Source of the DNA: Blastococcus sp.
Lineage (GTDB): Bacteria; Actinomycetota; Actinomycetes; Mycobacteriales; Geodermatophilaceae
Direction of reading: 5' to 3'
Length of the DNA stretch: 64,000 bases
Assembly (NCBI GenBank): GCA_025965795.1
Contig: JAOPWH010000256.1
Location: 54,459 to 118,458 of the forward strand
Each line of letters opens with the position of its first letter. Positions within the stretch are counted from its first letter, which is position 1. The position numbers and the translations under genes were made by a program. The notes under the pieces are model-generated. The model was not told where the DNA came from and did not search any database. It saw nothing but the letters and a program-made list of their open reading frames with translations. Below, one piece after another: positions 32,368 through 41,238 of the stretch.

Positions 32368-34998
32368 TCAGTAGCGGCTGAGGATGGCGTAGCGGCCCTC
32401 GAACGTGACCGGCTGAGCGGTCAGGTTGCGGACGGTGATCCAGTACGTGACGTGTTCGGCGTCGGCCCGCTCGACCTGCGTCCGGAAGGTGATCTGCGGA
32501 GCTCCCGGAACCGGGCTGGTGGGCACCGCCGTCCAGAGCATGTGCCAGGTCGCCGGCCAGCCGAAGGTGAACCAGCGGCCCGACGCATTGGCGGCGAGCG
32601 TGCCGGTCCACTGGGTGCCGCAGATCGGGTTCGTCATCCACCCGTCGACGGGGATCTCCCACACTCCCCGGTTGCGGGTGCCCGCGCGCAGCACCCGGGC
32701 GTGCGGGTGGAAGACCAGGTCGCCGATGAAGGCGTTGGGCAGGGTGGCGGAGAAGTCGGTCCACGACGCGCCGGCGTTCAGGCTCTGGAAGACCCCGAGG
32801 TCGGCGGCGACCCAGATGCGGTTCCGGTTGCCGTCGTCGACCGCGATCGCGTTGACGGGCAGCGATGAGAGGCCTGCCGAGACGTCGGTCCAGGTGGTGC
32901 CGCCGTTGTCGGAGCGGAAGACGCGGCCGCCGCCGCGGGTGCTGCTGGTCGCCCAGATCCGGCCGCCGCCGCCCACTTCGGCGGCGAGGTCACTGATCGT
33001 GGCGCCGGCTCGGGGTGTGGTCAGCGCGGCGAGCGCCGACCAGGCGCCGGCGGTGAACCGGCTCCGGAGCACCCGGCCGTCCTGCAGACCCACGAGCACC
33101 GTGTCCGGGTCGGGGACGGCGAGCGCCGACGCGACGCCGGCGGTCGGGAAGCCCACCCTCGTCCATGACGTGGCGCTGTCCCGCGACACGTACAAGGCCC
33201 GCATGCCGAGCGCCACGGTGTTGCCGCTGGTCGCGCTGCCCTCGAGCGGTGGATAGAAGAGCCCCACGGCCTCGCCGGCCGGACGCGCGGGCGTGACGTT
33301 GGACCACGTGCCGAACTCGCCGCTGCTGGTCGAGCGGAGCAGTGAGCCCCACTGGCGGCTGTGCACCACGATCGTCGGGGTCTGCCGGTTCACCCAGACG
33401 TCGCCACCGTCGGCGTCGTCCACGTGCTGCCAGACCGGCGAGCCGGTCCACCGGTTGGTGCCGTTGTCCTGGGTGCCGCCGATCAGCCACCGGGCGGAGC
33501 CCCAGTCCTGGGCCAGGTACTCGAACTCGCTGATGACCAGGCCGTTGTTGCAGTTCACCCAGGTGGCACCGCGGTCGGGCGACCGGAACAGGCCGCCGTC
33601 GCAGCCGGCGTAGACCATGTTCGCGTTTCCCGGCTCGAACGCGATGCTGTGCTGGTCGGGGTGGATGGACTGGCCGGTCGAGCCGTGGTTGCTGATCGTC
33701 TGCCAGGTCCACGTCGTGCCGGAGAGGTCGCCCCGGTGCACCTCGATGGAGCCGCAGTAGACCTGGGTGTCGCGGTCGGGCGCGGCGGCGACGTACCAGT
33801 CGTACCAGGACTGGACGGTGGCCAGGCCCGGTGGCAGGCCCAGCGCCGTCCATCCCCCGCGGCCGGCCCGGCGCCACAGGTAACCGGTGGGGATCTGGCT
33901 GCCGTCGGGCTGCGGGATCCAGGGCGCGCCGGTGCCGAAGGCGTACGCCACGGTCGGGTTGGACGGTGCGTGCGAGACGGCGAGCCGCACGAACCCGGCC
34001 GGGGCGCCCGGCAGGTTCACCCCGGTCCACGTGGTGCCGGAGTCCGTGGATCGGAACAACCCGTCGGACGAGGACGCCAGCACCTCACCGGTGCCGATGC
34101 TGATCGCGTACGTGGCCGCCGAGCGCCGCTGGGTCCACGTGGTCCCGGCGTCGGTCGACACCCAGAGGCCGCCGGTCGTGCCGCCGTACAGCCGGTTGCC
34201 GTTGGTGGGGTCGACGCGGATCGCGAAGAAGCCCTGTCCGACGAACGGGGCGAAGCAGGCGCGGACCCACGACGCGCCGCCGTCAGTGGAGCGGATGACG
34301 CCGTTGCCGAGCCAGGACCACCAGTCCCCCTCGCCGAGCCCGCAGTACACGTTCGCGGGCCGGGTGGGATCGAAGGCCAGCGCCCCGACCGTCAGGGTGG
34401 AGGCGTAGTCGGTGCGCGGGCCCCAGGAGGCGCCGCGGTCGCGCGACTCCCACACCCCACCGTTGGCGGCACCGGCGAGCACGTGGGCGGGGTTGCCGGG
34501 GTCGACGGCGAGCGCGGACACGCGGCCGGAGACGTTGACCCGGCTGCCGCCGTAGGTCTGGCCGTTGGTCACCGTCCACGGCCCGACCGAGCGCCACTGC
34601 GGCCCGGCGGCCGTCGGCGGGCCCGTGCCGTCGGGAGCGGCGTCCGCGTACATCGTGGCGAGTTCCTCGGCCGAGGCGACATCGCCTGCAGCCTCGGCGC
34701 CGGCGTTCGCCGCCTCCTCGTCGTCGGGGTTCGCCTTCCGGCGCGTGCGCGTCGCCGGGCGCTCCGGCGCCGGCGTGGACAGGAGACCGATGCTCTCGGC
34801 GTGCGTGACCGCCTCGGCCTGGACCTCGGGCGTGGTCGCCGCTGCAACTGCCGCCTGGGCCAGAGTGGTCAGGCCCTGGGACTCCAGCATCTCCAGGAGC
34901 CGCAGCATGGCCTTGCCGCCGTAGGGGCGGGGTGGCAACTGCTCCTCGGTGCGGACCGTCTGCGCGACCGTTGCGCCTTCGTCCTCGGGCCCTTGCAT
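32368..34998 (-). CDS. Large Asp-box (BNR) beta-propeller protein with C-terminal tail domain
   Basis: 876-residue protein of sialidase/sortilin-like propeller type. At least eight Asp-box turns are visible, among them ESRDRGASW, RSTDGGASW, VSTDAGTTW, RSTDSGTTW, RSPDRGATW, VSRDSATSW, RSDNGGTTW and QSLNAGASW. An N-terminal ~130-residue helical, Ala/Glu-rich region without a signal peptide precedes the propeller (about 135-790). The last ~80 residues are a tail domain duplicated as the next gene. No sialidase FRIP motif or catalytic triad is evident, so binding rather than hydrolysis is likely. ATG 34998 follows GGAGGCGG. It heads a four-gene unit of unknown purpose. Confidence 0.8.
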   Translation of the reverse strand: MQGPEDEGATVAQTVRTEEQLPPRPYGGKAMLRLLEMLESQGLTTLAQAAVAAATTPEVQAEAVTHAESIGLLSTPAPERPATRTRRKANPDDEEAANAGAEAAGDVASAEELATMYADAAPDGTGPPTAAGPQWRSVGPWTVTNGQTYGGSRVNVSGRVSALAVDPGNPAHVLAGAANGGVWESRDRGASWGPRTDYASTLTVGALAFDPTRPANVYCGLGEGDWWSWLGNGVIRSTDGGASWVRACFAPFVGQGFFAIRVDPTNGNRLYGGTTGGLWVSTDAGTTWTQRRSAATYAISIGTGEVLASSSDGLFRSTDSGTTWTGVNLPGAPAGFVRLAVSHAPSNPTVAYAFGTGAPWIPQPDGSQIPTGYLWRRAGRGGWTALGLPPGLATVQSWYDWYVAAAPDRDTQVYCGSIEVHRGDLSGTTWTWQTISNHGSTGQSIHPDQHSIAFEPGNANMVYAGCDGGLFRSPDRGATWVNCNNGLVISEFEYLAQDWGSARWLIGGTQDNGTNRWTGSPVWQHVDDADGGDVWVNRQTPTIVVHSRQWGSLLRSTSSGEFGTWSNVTPARPAGEAVGLFYPPLEGSATSGNTVALGMRALYVSRDSATSWTRVGFPTAGVASALAVPDPDTVLVGLQDGRVLRSRFTAGAWSALAALTTPRAGATISDLAAEVGGGGRIWATSSTRGGGRVFRSDNGGTTWTDVSAGLSSLPVNAIAVDDGNRNRIWVAADLGVFQSLNAGASWTDFSATLPNAFIGDLVFHPHARVLRAGTRNRGVWEIPVDGWMTNPICGTQWTGTLAANASGRWFTFGWPATWHMLWTAVPTSPVPGAPQITFRTQVERADAEHVTYWITVRNLTAQPVTFEGRYAILSRY

Positions 34999-35129
34999 CG
35001 CCGCCTCCTCCGCTCACCGGACGAGGCAGCGCGTCGGCGCTGGGTCCCTCATCTGCACGTGGCAGGTGCACCGTGGAGGAGTCGGCGTCACGCGACCGTC
35101 ACCGTGCCGTCACGCGGCCCCGGCGACGC

Positions 35130-35297
35130 TCAGGATCCGGGTGCGTCCTCGCCGTCGGCGGGCTCCCGCGCGGGTGCCTCGTCCGGCTCGTCGGCCGCCG
35201 GTTCCTCGCGGGCGGCGAGGAACTCGCGCAACCGCTCGGCCGCTCCTCCGCCCGGCGGTACCGGCACATCCGGATCGGGCGTGTTCGAGGTTCCCAC
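35130..35297 (-). CDS. Small acidic disordered protein
   Basis: 55-residue protein, Pro- and Glu/Asp-rich after a GTSNTPDPDVPVP opening, with one short amphipathic helix (AAERLREFLAARE). GTG 35297 (with GTG 35300 beside it) is preceded by GGGGGAG, which is the main reason for calling it; the longer open frame upstream is arginine/proline-rich noise. It sits 131 bases before the propeller gene on the same strand. Function unknown. Confidence 0.45.
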   Translation of the reverse strand: MGTSNTPDPDVPVPPGGGAAERLREFLAAREEPAADEPDEAPAREPADGEDAPGS

Positions 35298-35300
35298 CAC

Positions 35301-35770
35301 GTCTCCCCCAGACGACCGGCCGCCGTCGACGGTGCGTTCCGTCGGAGACGGCGGCTCGGGTCGTGGTCCCACGCTTCGCCCGGGGTAGCCGGGTGTCAAC
35401 CTTGCCAGACCGATCAGTACCGGAAGTCGGAACCGGTGCGGCCGGGCCGACGATCGGGGCCTCGCAGACGGCGGCGAGCGGGTCGCGGACGGGGCGTCCG
35501 GCGAGGGTGGTTCATCGCAGCTCGGGGAGACGACCGCGACATCACACAGCGCGGCCGACATCAGCCGCGGAGGATCGCTCTGTCATCTCAGCAGTTCGGT
35601 GGGGACAACCCTCCGACTGGGCCGTACCGGCACACCGGCGTAGTGGCGCGGGCGTTCCCGGGACGAGTTGTCCAGTCGCACACCTTGACCGCGTTTCCGC
35701 GGGAACGTCGGTGGTCCGGACTTGCTCGGGAGGGCTGCTCCACGGCGGTCGCCCGACCCGGCCGCCGGAG
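35301..35770. other. Intergenic stretch with no recognisable gene
   Basis: About 470 bases between the small acidic protein gene and the tryptophan dioxygenase stop. I see no convincing start with ribosome-binding site, no RNA signature and no repeat. A plus-strand open frame beginning near 35582 (reading SSQQFGGDNPP) has GGAGG upstream but no ATG, GTG or TTG. Confidence 0.5.
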
Positions 35771-36640
35771 TCAGGTCCCGATCTCGGTGCGCACCGCGTA
35801 GAGCTCGGGGAAGAACGTCAGGTCCAGGGCGCGCCGCAGGAAGCCGACGCCGGACGATCCGCCGGTGCCGGTCTTCTCCCCGATCGTGCGCCGCACCGTG
35901 AGCACATGGCGGAACCGCCACAGCTGGAAGTTGTCCTCGACGTCGACCAGGCTCTCGCAGGCCTCGTAGATCCCCCACGGGGTGTCGGTCGACTCGTAGA
36001 TCCTCCGGAAGACGGGCACCAGCTCCGATCGGAAGGTCCACGGCTCGCGGTGGTCCCGTTCCAGGACGTGCGCCGGGACGTCGAAGCCCGACCGCGCCAG
36101 CAGCCGCAGGAACTCGTCGTAGAGGGTCGGAGCCTCCAGCAGCTCGGCCAGCTGCTCGCGTGCCGCGGGCTCGCCGTCGAACACCTCGAGCATGGCCGCG
36201 TTCTTGTTGCCGAGGATGAACTCCACCGCCCGGTACTGGTGCGACTGGAAGCCCGAGGCCGGGCCGAGGGCACCCCGGAACTGGGCGTATTCGCGCGGCG
36301 TCAAGGTCGCCAGGACCGACCACTGCTCGGTGAGGGTCCGCTGGATGTTCTTCACCCGGGCCAGGCACTTCAGGGCGGGTGCGAGCTCGTCGGCGGCGAG
36401 GTGGGCCCGGGCGGCACGCAGTTCGTGCAGCACGAGCTTGAGCCAGAGCTCGCTGGTCTGGTGCTGGACGATGAACAGGAGCTCGTCGTGGTGCTCAGGT
36501 GTGCTCCGCGGGTGCTGCGCCGCCAGCAGCCGGTCCAGGTCGAGGTAGGCGCCGTAGGTCGTGGCGCCGCGCAGATCGGTGCGGATCGACTGCTCCACCG
36601 GCCGGACCGCCCGGTCGCTGTCCCGCTCGCGTGGTTCCAC
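35771..36640 (-). CDS. kynA: Tryptophan 2,3-dioxygenase
   Basis: Heme dioxygenase that opens the tryptophan indole ring to N-formylkynurenine, the first step of the kynurenine pathway; 289 residues, normal for the bacterial enzyme. Signature elements are [16 protein letters not shown] near residues 54-69, [27 protein letters not shown] with the heme-ligand histidine, and [19 protein letters not shown] 36640 is preceded at seven bases by TAGGTT, a perfect TANNNT -10 box, so the transcript may be leaderless. Kynurenine formamidase and kynureninase genes are not adjacent in this window. Identification is secure. Confidence 0.96.
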   Translation of the reverse strand: MEPRERDSDRAVRPVEQSIRTDLRGATTYGAYLDLDRLLAAQHPRSTPEHHDELLFIVQHQTSELWLKLVLHELRAARAHLAADELAPALKCLARVKNIQRTLTEQWSVLATLTPREYAQFRGALGPASGFQSHQYRAVEFILGNKNAAMLEVFDGEPAAREQLAELLEAPTLYDEFLRLLARSGFDVPAHVLERDHREPWTFRSELVPVFRRIYESTDTPWGIYEACESLVDVEDNFQLWRFRHVLTVRRTIGEKTGTGGSSGVGFLRRALDLTFFPELYAVRTEIGT

Positions 36641-36730
36641 CGCCTGAACCTAACGCCGCGTCCGCGGCCCGGGCGGCCCGGTCGACCGTCGTGGTAGATC
36701 TGTCCTCCTCAGGCCAGTCAGGAGAATCCG

Positions 36731-37195
36731 ATGTCCCGCCCGCCCGTACCGCCCTTCACCCGTGAGACCGCCGTCCAGAAGGTGCGGATGGCGGAGGACG
36801 CGTGGAACACCCGCGATCCGCAGAAGGTGGCCGCCGCGTACACGGTCGACTCGCAGTGGCGGAACCGGGCAGAGTTCGTCACCGGCCGGCAGGCGATCCA
36901 GGAATTCCTGAGCCGGAAGTGGGCACGCGAGCTCGACTACCGGCTCATCAAGGAGCTGTGGGCCTTCGACGCCGATCGCATCGCCGTCCGGTTCGCCTAC
37001 GAGTGGCACGACGACTCGGGGAACTGGTTCCGTTCCTACGGCAACGAGAACTGGGAGTTCGACGAGCAGGGGTTGATGCGGCGGCGGTACGCCAGCATCA
37101 ACGACCTGCCCATCGCCGAGTTCGACCGCCGGTACACCTGGCCGCAGGGCCGGCGCCCCGACGATCACCCCGGACTGAGCGACCTGGGTCTCTGA
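36731..37195 (+). CDS. DUF1348/NTF2-like family protein
   Basis: 154-residue soluble protein of the nuclear transport factor 2-like DUF1348 family. Visible pattern: [65 protein letters not shown] and [16 protein letters not shown]. The fold forms a cup that binds small ligands, but no reaction is established for the family. ATG 36731 follows AGGAGA. A decayed partial copy of this gene lies near 56.4-56.7 kb, over 19 kb away. It is divergent from kynA, sharing a 90-base gap. Confidence 0.87.
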   Translation: MSRPPVPPFTRETAVQKVRMAEDAWNTRDPQKVAAAYTVDSQWRNRAEFVTGRQAIQEFLSRKWARELDYRLIKELWAFDADRIAVRFAYEWHDDSGNWFRSYGNENWEFDEQGLMRRRYASINDLPIAEFDRRYTWPQGRRPDDHPGLSDLGL

Positions 37196-37293
37196 GCGGT
37201 CGAGGGAGTGCCGTGAGCGAGTCCCGGTAGCCGTCGTACTCCACGCGTCCAGCGTCCGGCGGGAACCCCACGTGATCGCTCCGGGGCGCCCGC

Positions 37294-37626
37294 TCAGGAG
37301 GCCCGTTCGACAGCCAGTTCCCCCAGCTCGGACCAGTCGCCCTGCGGGATCGTGACGTTCACGATGCGCGGAGTCTCGGCCAGGTGCGGCGGCAGCTCCT
37401 TCTGCGCCGCGAAGAAGTGGTCGGACTGCACATGAGCTCCGGCCGCGTCGTCGTCCCGGAACGCCTCGACCAGGACGTACTCGGTGGGATCGTCCAGGCT
37501 TCGCGACCACTCGAACCACAGGCAACCGGACTCGGCCTTCGTGGCCTCGGTGAACTCCCGGCTGATGTCCGGCCAGGCGTCCGCCTCCTCGGGCCGCACC
37601 CGGAACTTGGCGCAGATGAAGATCAT
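37294..37626 (-). CDS. Antibiotic biosynthesis monooxygenase (ABM) domain protein
   Basis: 110-residue single-domain protein of the dimeric alpha+beta barrel ABM/quinol monooxygenase group. The pattern IFICAKFRVRPEEADAW opens it, followed by ESGCLWFEWSRSLDDPTEY, LVEAFRDDDAAGAH and SDHFFAAQKELPPHL. Such proteins can act as cofactor-free oxygenases on quinols or serve in detoxification. ATG 37626 overlaps the stop of the DUF1097 gene (ATGA), so it is translationally coupled and is the last gene of the operon headed by the amidohydrolase. Confidence 0.83.
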   Translation of the reverse strand: MIFICAKFRVRPEEADAWPDISREFTEATKAESGCLWFEWSRSLDDPTEYVLVEAFRDDDAAGAHVQSDHFFAAQKELPPHLAETPRIVNVTIPQGDWSELGELAVERAS

Positions 37627-38156
37627 CCGACGGTCTCCGTCCCGGTCGCGGCGGCCGCCGGATGAGCGGCCGCACCCCGCATGGGAAGGGCCTTCTCGAT
37701 GACGTCGGCGAACTTCTCCGACGCGAAGGCCAGCAGGGCGCCCACCACGAGGGAAACCAGCGTCGCCCAGAAGATGCCCTGGTTGCCGAAGTACGCGGCG
37801 GCCCCGACGAAGGCCCCGGGGATGAAGGCGAGGGGGCCCCACGCCGCCTGCACGCACATGCCGAAGGCCGCCAGTGCGACGAACAGCCCGAGGACGGCAG
37901 CGGAGCCGGCGCTGACCTTGGTCGCGGCCCAGAGGATGAGCCAGCCCCACAGGACTCCGCTGGCGGTGGACGCGAGCGTCTTGGTGAGGCCGGGGACGCC
38001 GGCGCCCGCGGCGTAGAAGACCGCCCAGGCGGCGAAGCCGATCCAGACGACGAGTGGCGCCGTCCAGCTTCCGACGGAGGTGATGCTCAGGGCCACCCAC
38101 GTGAACAGACCGGCGAGCACGCCGATGGAGATGCCGAGGGCGATCAGTCGCTTCAT
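37623..38156 (-). CDS. DUF1097-family membrane protein
   Basis: 177-residue integral membrane protein with about six hydrophobic segments, starting LIALGISIGVLAGLFTWVAL and including the Gly-rich WGPLAFIPGAFVGAAAYFG. The pattern fits DUF1097, a family of small inner-membrane proteins with unknown role, possibly transport. The C-terminal 25 residues are polar and Ala-rich. ATG 38156 follows AAGGACC. It is the fourth gene of the amidohydrolase-DUF59-dehydrogenase operon, 34 bases after the dehydrogenase. Confidence 0.75.
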   Translation of the reverse strand: MKRLIALGISIGVLAGLFTWVALSITSVGSWTAPLVVWIGFAAWAVFYAAGAGVPGLTKTLASTASGVLWGWLILWAATKVSAGSAAVLGLFVALAAFGMCVQAAWGPLAFIPGAFVGAAAYFGNQGIFWATLVSLVVGALLAFASEKFADVIEKALPMRGAAAHPAAAATGTETVG

Positions 38157-38190
38157 GGGGGGTCCTTCAGGGAGGACCGGACGGTGCCGG

Positions 38191-39216
38191 TCACGGAACG
38201 AGGATGGCGCGGCCGCGGACGCGGCCCGCCCCTAGGTCGTCGAGAGCGTCCTGGAACCTGTCGAGCGGGTACTTCGCGGTGTGCAGGGTGACCTTCTGCT
38301 GGGCAGCGAGGGCCATGAGTTCGACCAGGTCGTTGTAGGAGCCGACCAGGTTGCCGATGATGTTGACCTCGGTCGAGACGAGGTCGATGGTCGGCACGTC
38401 GATGTTCTCGCCGTAGCCGACCACGTGGTAGTCGCCGGCCCGCCGGGTCATCCGGATGCCCTCCGACGTCGAGCCGCCCTCCCCCACGAAGTCGATGACC
38501 TGCTCGGCGCCGTTCCCCCCGGTCAGCTCGAGCACCTGCTCGACCTGCCCGCCGTCGGCCACGACCCCGTGGTGGGCGCCCACCGACTCCGCGAGCTTCA
38601 CCGCGTCGGGATTGCGGTCGACGACGATGATCTCGGCCGGCGACAGCGCCGCCATCACCTGGATGCCGATGTGGCCGAGGCCGCCCGCGCCGATGAGCAC
38701 GACCCGGTCCCCTGCCCGGAGTTTCCGGGCCGCCTTGGCGACGGCGTGATAGGCGGTGAGACCGGCGTCCGCCAGCGCGGCGACGTCGGCCGGCTCCAGT
38801 GTGGCGTCGAGGCGGACGCAGCTGCGGGCCGTCGTCTTGAGGTACTCGGCGTACCCCCCGTCGGTGCTGATCCCGGGAAACGCGTTGTTCTCGCAGTGCA
38901 CGTCGTCCCCGAACCGGCAGGCACGGCACAGCCCGCAGGTGATGAGGGGATGCAGGATCACCTTGTCGCCCTCGGCGACGTTGGTGACGGCGCTGCCGAC
39001 TGCGTGCACCCAGCCGGCGTTCTCGTGCCCGATCGTGTAGGGCAGCTCGACACCGGACTTCTCCGCCCACTGCCCTTCCAGGATGTGGATGTCGGTCCGG
39101 CACACGCCGGCCCCGCCGATCCTGACGATCACGTCGTGCGGGCCGGTGATCTCCGGCGGAGGGACGTCGTCCATCTGCAGGTTCTGGTGGTACCCGACCA
39201 CGCGGACGGCCTTCAT
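38191..39216 (-). CDS. Zinc-dependent NAD(P) alcohol dehydrogenase
   Basis: Medium-chain, zinc-binding alcohol dehydrogenase, 341 residues. Catalytic-zinc region GAGVCRTDIHILEG (Cys) and GHENAG (His); structural-zinc cysteines in CGLCRACRFGDDVHCEN; Rossmann motif GAGGLGHIG. In propane and acetone monooxygenase clusters of actinobacteria a dehydrogenase of this type follows amidohydrolase and DUF59 genes and oxidises the alcohol product. The ATG overlaps the DUF59 stop (ATGA), so the order is translationally coupled. Probable substrates are secondary or short-chain alcohols. Enzyme class secure, pathway inferred. Confidence 0.9.
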   Translation of the reverse strand: MKAVRVVGYHQNLQMDDVPPPEITGPHDVIVRIGGAGVCRTDIHILEGQWAEKSGVELPYTIGHENAGWVHAVGSAVTNVAEGDKVILHPLITCGLCRACRFGDDVHCENNAFPGISTDGGYAEYLKTTARSCVRLDATLEPADVAALADAGLTAYHAVAKAARKLRAGDRVVLIGAGGLGHIGIQVMAALSPAEIIVVDRNPDAVKLAESVGAHHGVVADGGQVEQVLELTGGNGAEQVIDFVGEGGSTSEGIRMTRRAGDYHVVGYGENIDVPTIDLVSTEVNIIGNLVGSYNDLVELMALAAQQKVTLHTAKYPLDRFQDALDDLGAGRVRGRAILVP

Positions 39217-39989
39217 GACGTCGGTCCTTTCGAGGGGACGAGCAGGGGGAGGAGTGATCGGTCCTCGGCGCGCGGCACCTGATCGGCGTCGGAGCCGGGA
39301 TAGCGGGTCTGCAGCAGGCCACGGCAGAAGTGCGCGTTGCCGTCCATGGAGATGCGGACCGAGCGAGCCCTGCGCAGTCGCATGGCCGACTCGGCCCGGC
39401 CCGGCCGCGTTCCGTCGTCGTGCACGAGGACGGCGGCCGCGGCGTCCACCGGCAGCCCGAGGACCGAACGCCGCCGCAGCAGCGCCTCCGTCGTGGGGGC
39501 GCCGGCCGGCAGGTCTCCGAGGACCAGGTCGTGGACCGCATCCTCCGAGAGCGCACGATCGGCCCGGAGCAGCGCGGTGATGGCCCGCTCCATGGCCGCG
39601 GTGTGCGCCTTGCGCTGGAACGTCGTGCGCAGCTCGTCCAGCGACTCCTCCGCCTCGTGCCCGAAGGTGCCCCGGTATCCGGCGTCCGCGGCCAGACCGC
39701 GGTTGATGAGCTCGGAGTCGGAGTGGTCGTCGAGCTCCACGACCAGGCGGGCGACGCCGGGCAGAGCCGCCACCGCCTCTCGCGCATCCGACACCATCAG
39801 CCAGGCGAAGTTCGGTGCACAGAACGACGTGGGCAGGCGCAGGTGCACCTCGACCGCGCCGCCGTGCACCGTCACGGAGCGGACGAACCCGAGATCGGTG
39901 ATCGGCTCGTCCAGTTCGGGATCGACGACGGTGCCCAGCGCGCGGCGGACGGCAGCCTCGTCCAGCACTTCGGACAGCACGGCCGTCAT
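39213..39989 (-). CDS. DUF59/MIP18-domain protein of propane-monooxygenase type clusters
   Basis: 258-residue protein. The N-terminal ~100 residues match the DUF59 (MIP18/SufT-like) fold, with RALGTVVDPELDEPITDLG and later CAPNFAWLM, which includes a conserved cysteine. The C-terminal ~150 residues are helical with no named domain. DUF59 proteins assist iron-sulfur or metal-cluster maturation, and a gene of this layout lies between the amidohydrolase and dehydrogenase in binuclear-iron monooxygenase operons. The ATG overlaps the amidohydrolase stop (TGATG), and the stop overlaps the dehydrogenase ATG. A role in assembling a di-iron centre is inference. Confidence 0.82.
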   Translation of the reverse strand: MTAVLSEVLDEAAVRRALGTVVDPELDEPITDLGFVRSVTVHGGAVEVHLRLPTSFCAPNFAWLMVSDAREAVAALPGVARLVVELDDHSDSELINRGLAADAGYRGTFGHEAEESLDELRTTFQRKAHTAAMERAITALLRADRALSEDAVHDLVLGDLPAGAPTTEALLRRRSVLGLPVDAAAAVLVHDDGTRPGRAESAMRLRRARSVRISMDGNAHFCRGLLQTRYPGSDADQVPRAEDRSLLPLLVPSKGPTS

Positions 39990-41032
39990 CAGGCCAGCGC
40001 CAGGTCGGCGCTCTCGGGCTGCCGGGGGCCCGTGGCGGTCTCGTCGGCGCCCGGCACCTGCAGTGCGGCCGGCACGGGGAGGTCGTAGAGCTTCGCCGCG
40101 TTGAGCCCGAGCACCTTCTTCTTCTGCTCGGTCGTGAGCGGCCCGTACTCGGTCAGGTCCTCGGGGATCTGGAAGTCCACGAACTTCTCGATCAGCCACT
40201 TCGGCGTCCAGAGCGCGTAGTCGCTGGAGAAGAGAATGCGCTCCTCACCGATCCAGTACATGAGCTCGCCCATGATCTGGGCGAAGTAGCGCGGGCGGGT
40301 GTGGATGAACGGGATCGCGACCGCGAGACCCGCGTAGACATTGGGCTCCTGGGTGGCGATCCAGCAGAAGTCCTCGAGGCGTGGCAGGCCGCAGTGCTCG
40401 ACGATGAAGTTCAGGTCGGTGAAGTCGGTGGCCACGTGGTCGATGTCGGCGACGTCGAAGGCGTCCCGGTCCAGTGGGCGGATCGTGGGGCCCTTGTGCA
40501 CGTGGATGTTCTTGATCCCCAGCTCCCGGCACAGTTCGAAGTACCGGAAGGCCATCGGGTCGGTGAGCTTCCAGCCGCGCGACTCCCCGTGCCAGTCGGC
40601 GGTGTAGAGCTTCACGCCCTTGAGGCCGAACCGCTCGGCGTCGGCACGCAGCTGGTCGAGCCCACGCTCGCCGTCCCGCGCGTCGAAGTAGTGGTTGTAG
40701 GTGAGCTGGTCCGGGTGGGCCGCTGCCAGCGCGGACGCCTCGTCGGTCTGGCCGAAACCGCGGGCGTAGAACTCCTTCAGACGGGCCGGCTGGAAGATCG
40801 CGTGGTCCACGTAGCCGTCGGTGAACAGGTCCTTCATCAGGCGCTCGCCGCCCTGGTACAGGTACTCCTCGTAGGACCACACCTCCGACTCCGGGCTGAG
40901 GTTGCGGTGGTAGTCGTAGAAGCAGTCGATGAACTGCTTGCCGTGGATGTTGAGCTGGTTCTCCGGACGCCCATCCCAGAGCGCGATGTGCGCGTCCACG
41001 ATGAAGTAGTCCTCGCCGTCCTTGCTGTACAT
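39989..41032 (-). CDS. Amidohydrolase (TIM-barrel) of propane-monooxygenase type clusters
   Basis: 347-residue amidohydrolase-2 family TIM-barrel protein. Visible elements are DYFIVDAHIALWDGRPENQ (where the usual HxH is reduced to DAH), GLKGVKLYTADW, the IHVHKGPTIRPLD motif, FIVEHCGLPRLEDF and ILFSSDYALW. Family members found downstream of propane/methane-type monooxygenase genes are needed for the oxygenase in some hosts, possibly in maturation. ATG 41032 follows GGAGGG. It heads an operon of five genes, but no monooxygenase subunit lies upstream: the neighbour is a divergent AcoR/MimR-like regulator. Confidence 0.87.
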   Translation of the reverse strand: MYSKDGEDYFIVDAHIALWDGRPENQLNIHGKQFIDCFYDYHRNLSPESEVWSYEEYLYQGGERLMKDLFTDGYVDHAIFQPARLKEFYARGFGQTDEASALAAAHPDQLTYNHYFDARDGERGLDQLRADAERFGLKGVKLYTADWHGESRGWKLTDPMAFRYFELCRELGIKNIHVHKGPTIRPLDRDAFDVADIDHVATDFTDLNFIVEHCGLPRLEDFCWIATQEPNVYAGLAVAIPFIHTRPRYFAQIMGELMYWIGEERILFSSDYALWTPKWLIEKFVDFQIPEDLTEYGPLTTEQKKKVLGLNAAKLYDLPVPAALQVPGADETATGPRQPESADLALA

Positions 41033-41055
41033 CTGAGGCCCTCCGGGCAGTCGCT

Positions 41056-41069
41056 GTGACAGCGGTCAC
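41056..41069. promoter_or_regulatory. Inverted repeat near the amidohydrolase promoter
   Basis: GTGAC-AGCG-GTCAC, a perfect 5-bp inverted repeat, lies 24 bases before the amidohydrolase ATG in the divergent intergenic region. Position fits an operator or activator half-site pair for the facing regulator. Confidence 0.4.
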
Positions 41070-41121
41070 GCTGCTGGCAGGGACGCTAGGCCCGTCGTGC
41101 ATCCCCGGGACCCGGCCGGAT

Positions 41122-41136
41122 GTCTCACTTTGGGAC
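41122..41136. promoter_or_regulatory. Near-palindrome in the divergent intergenic region
   Basis: GTCTCA-CTT-TGGGAC has 5 of 6 paired positions around a 3-base spacer. It sits about 90 bases from the amidohydrolase start and 103 from the regulator start, a usual upstream activator position for AcoR-type proteins. Confidence 0.35.
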
Positions 41137-41238
41137 GCGCGACCGACTCCCGCAGCCGCGCGGCGCCGTATGGTCCAGGTCACATCCGGACCGCTCGCAG
41201 GGCGGTTCCCGCCGACGACCCGGTACGAGGGGGCGAGT

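Noticed and set aside
35561-35801. Plus-strand open frame reading SSQQFGGDNPPTG after GGAGG
   Set aside because: No ATG, GTG or TTG at the expected place and the rest is low-quality sequence; left as intergenic.
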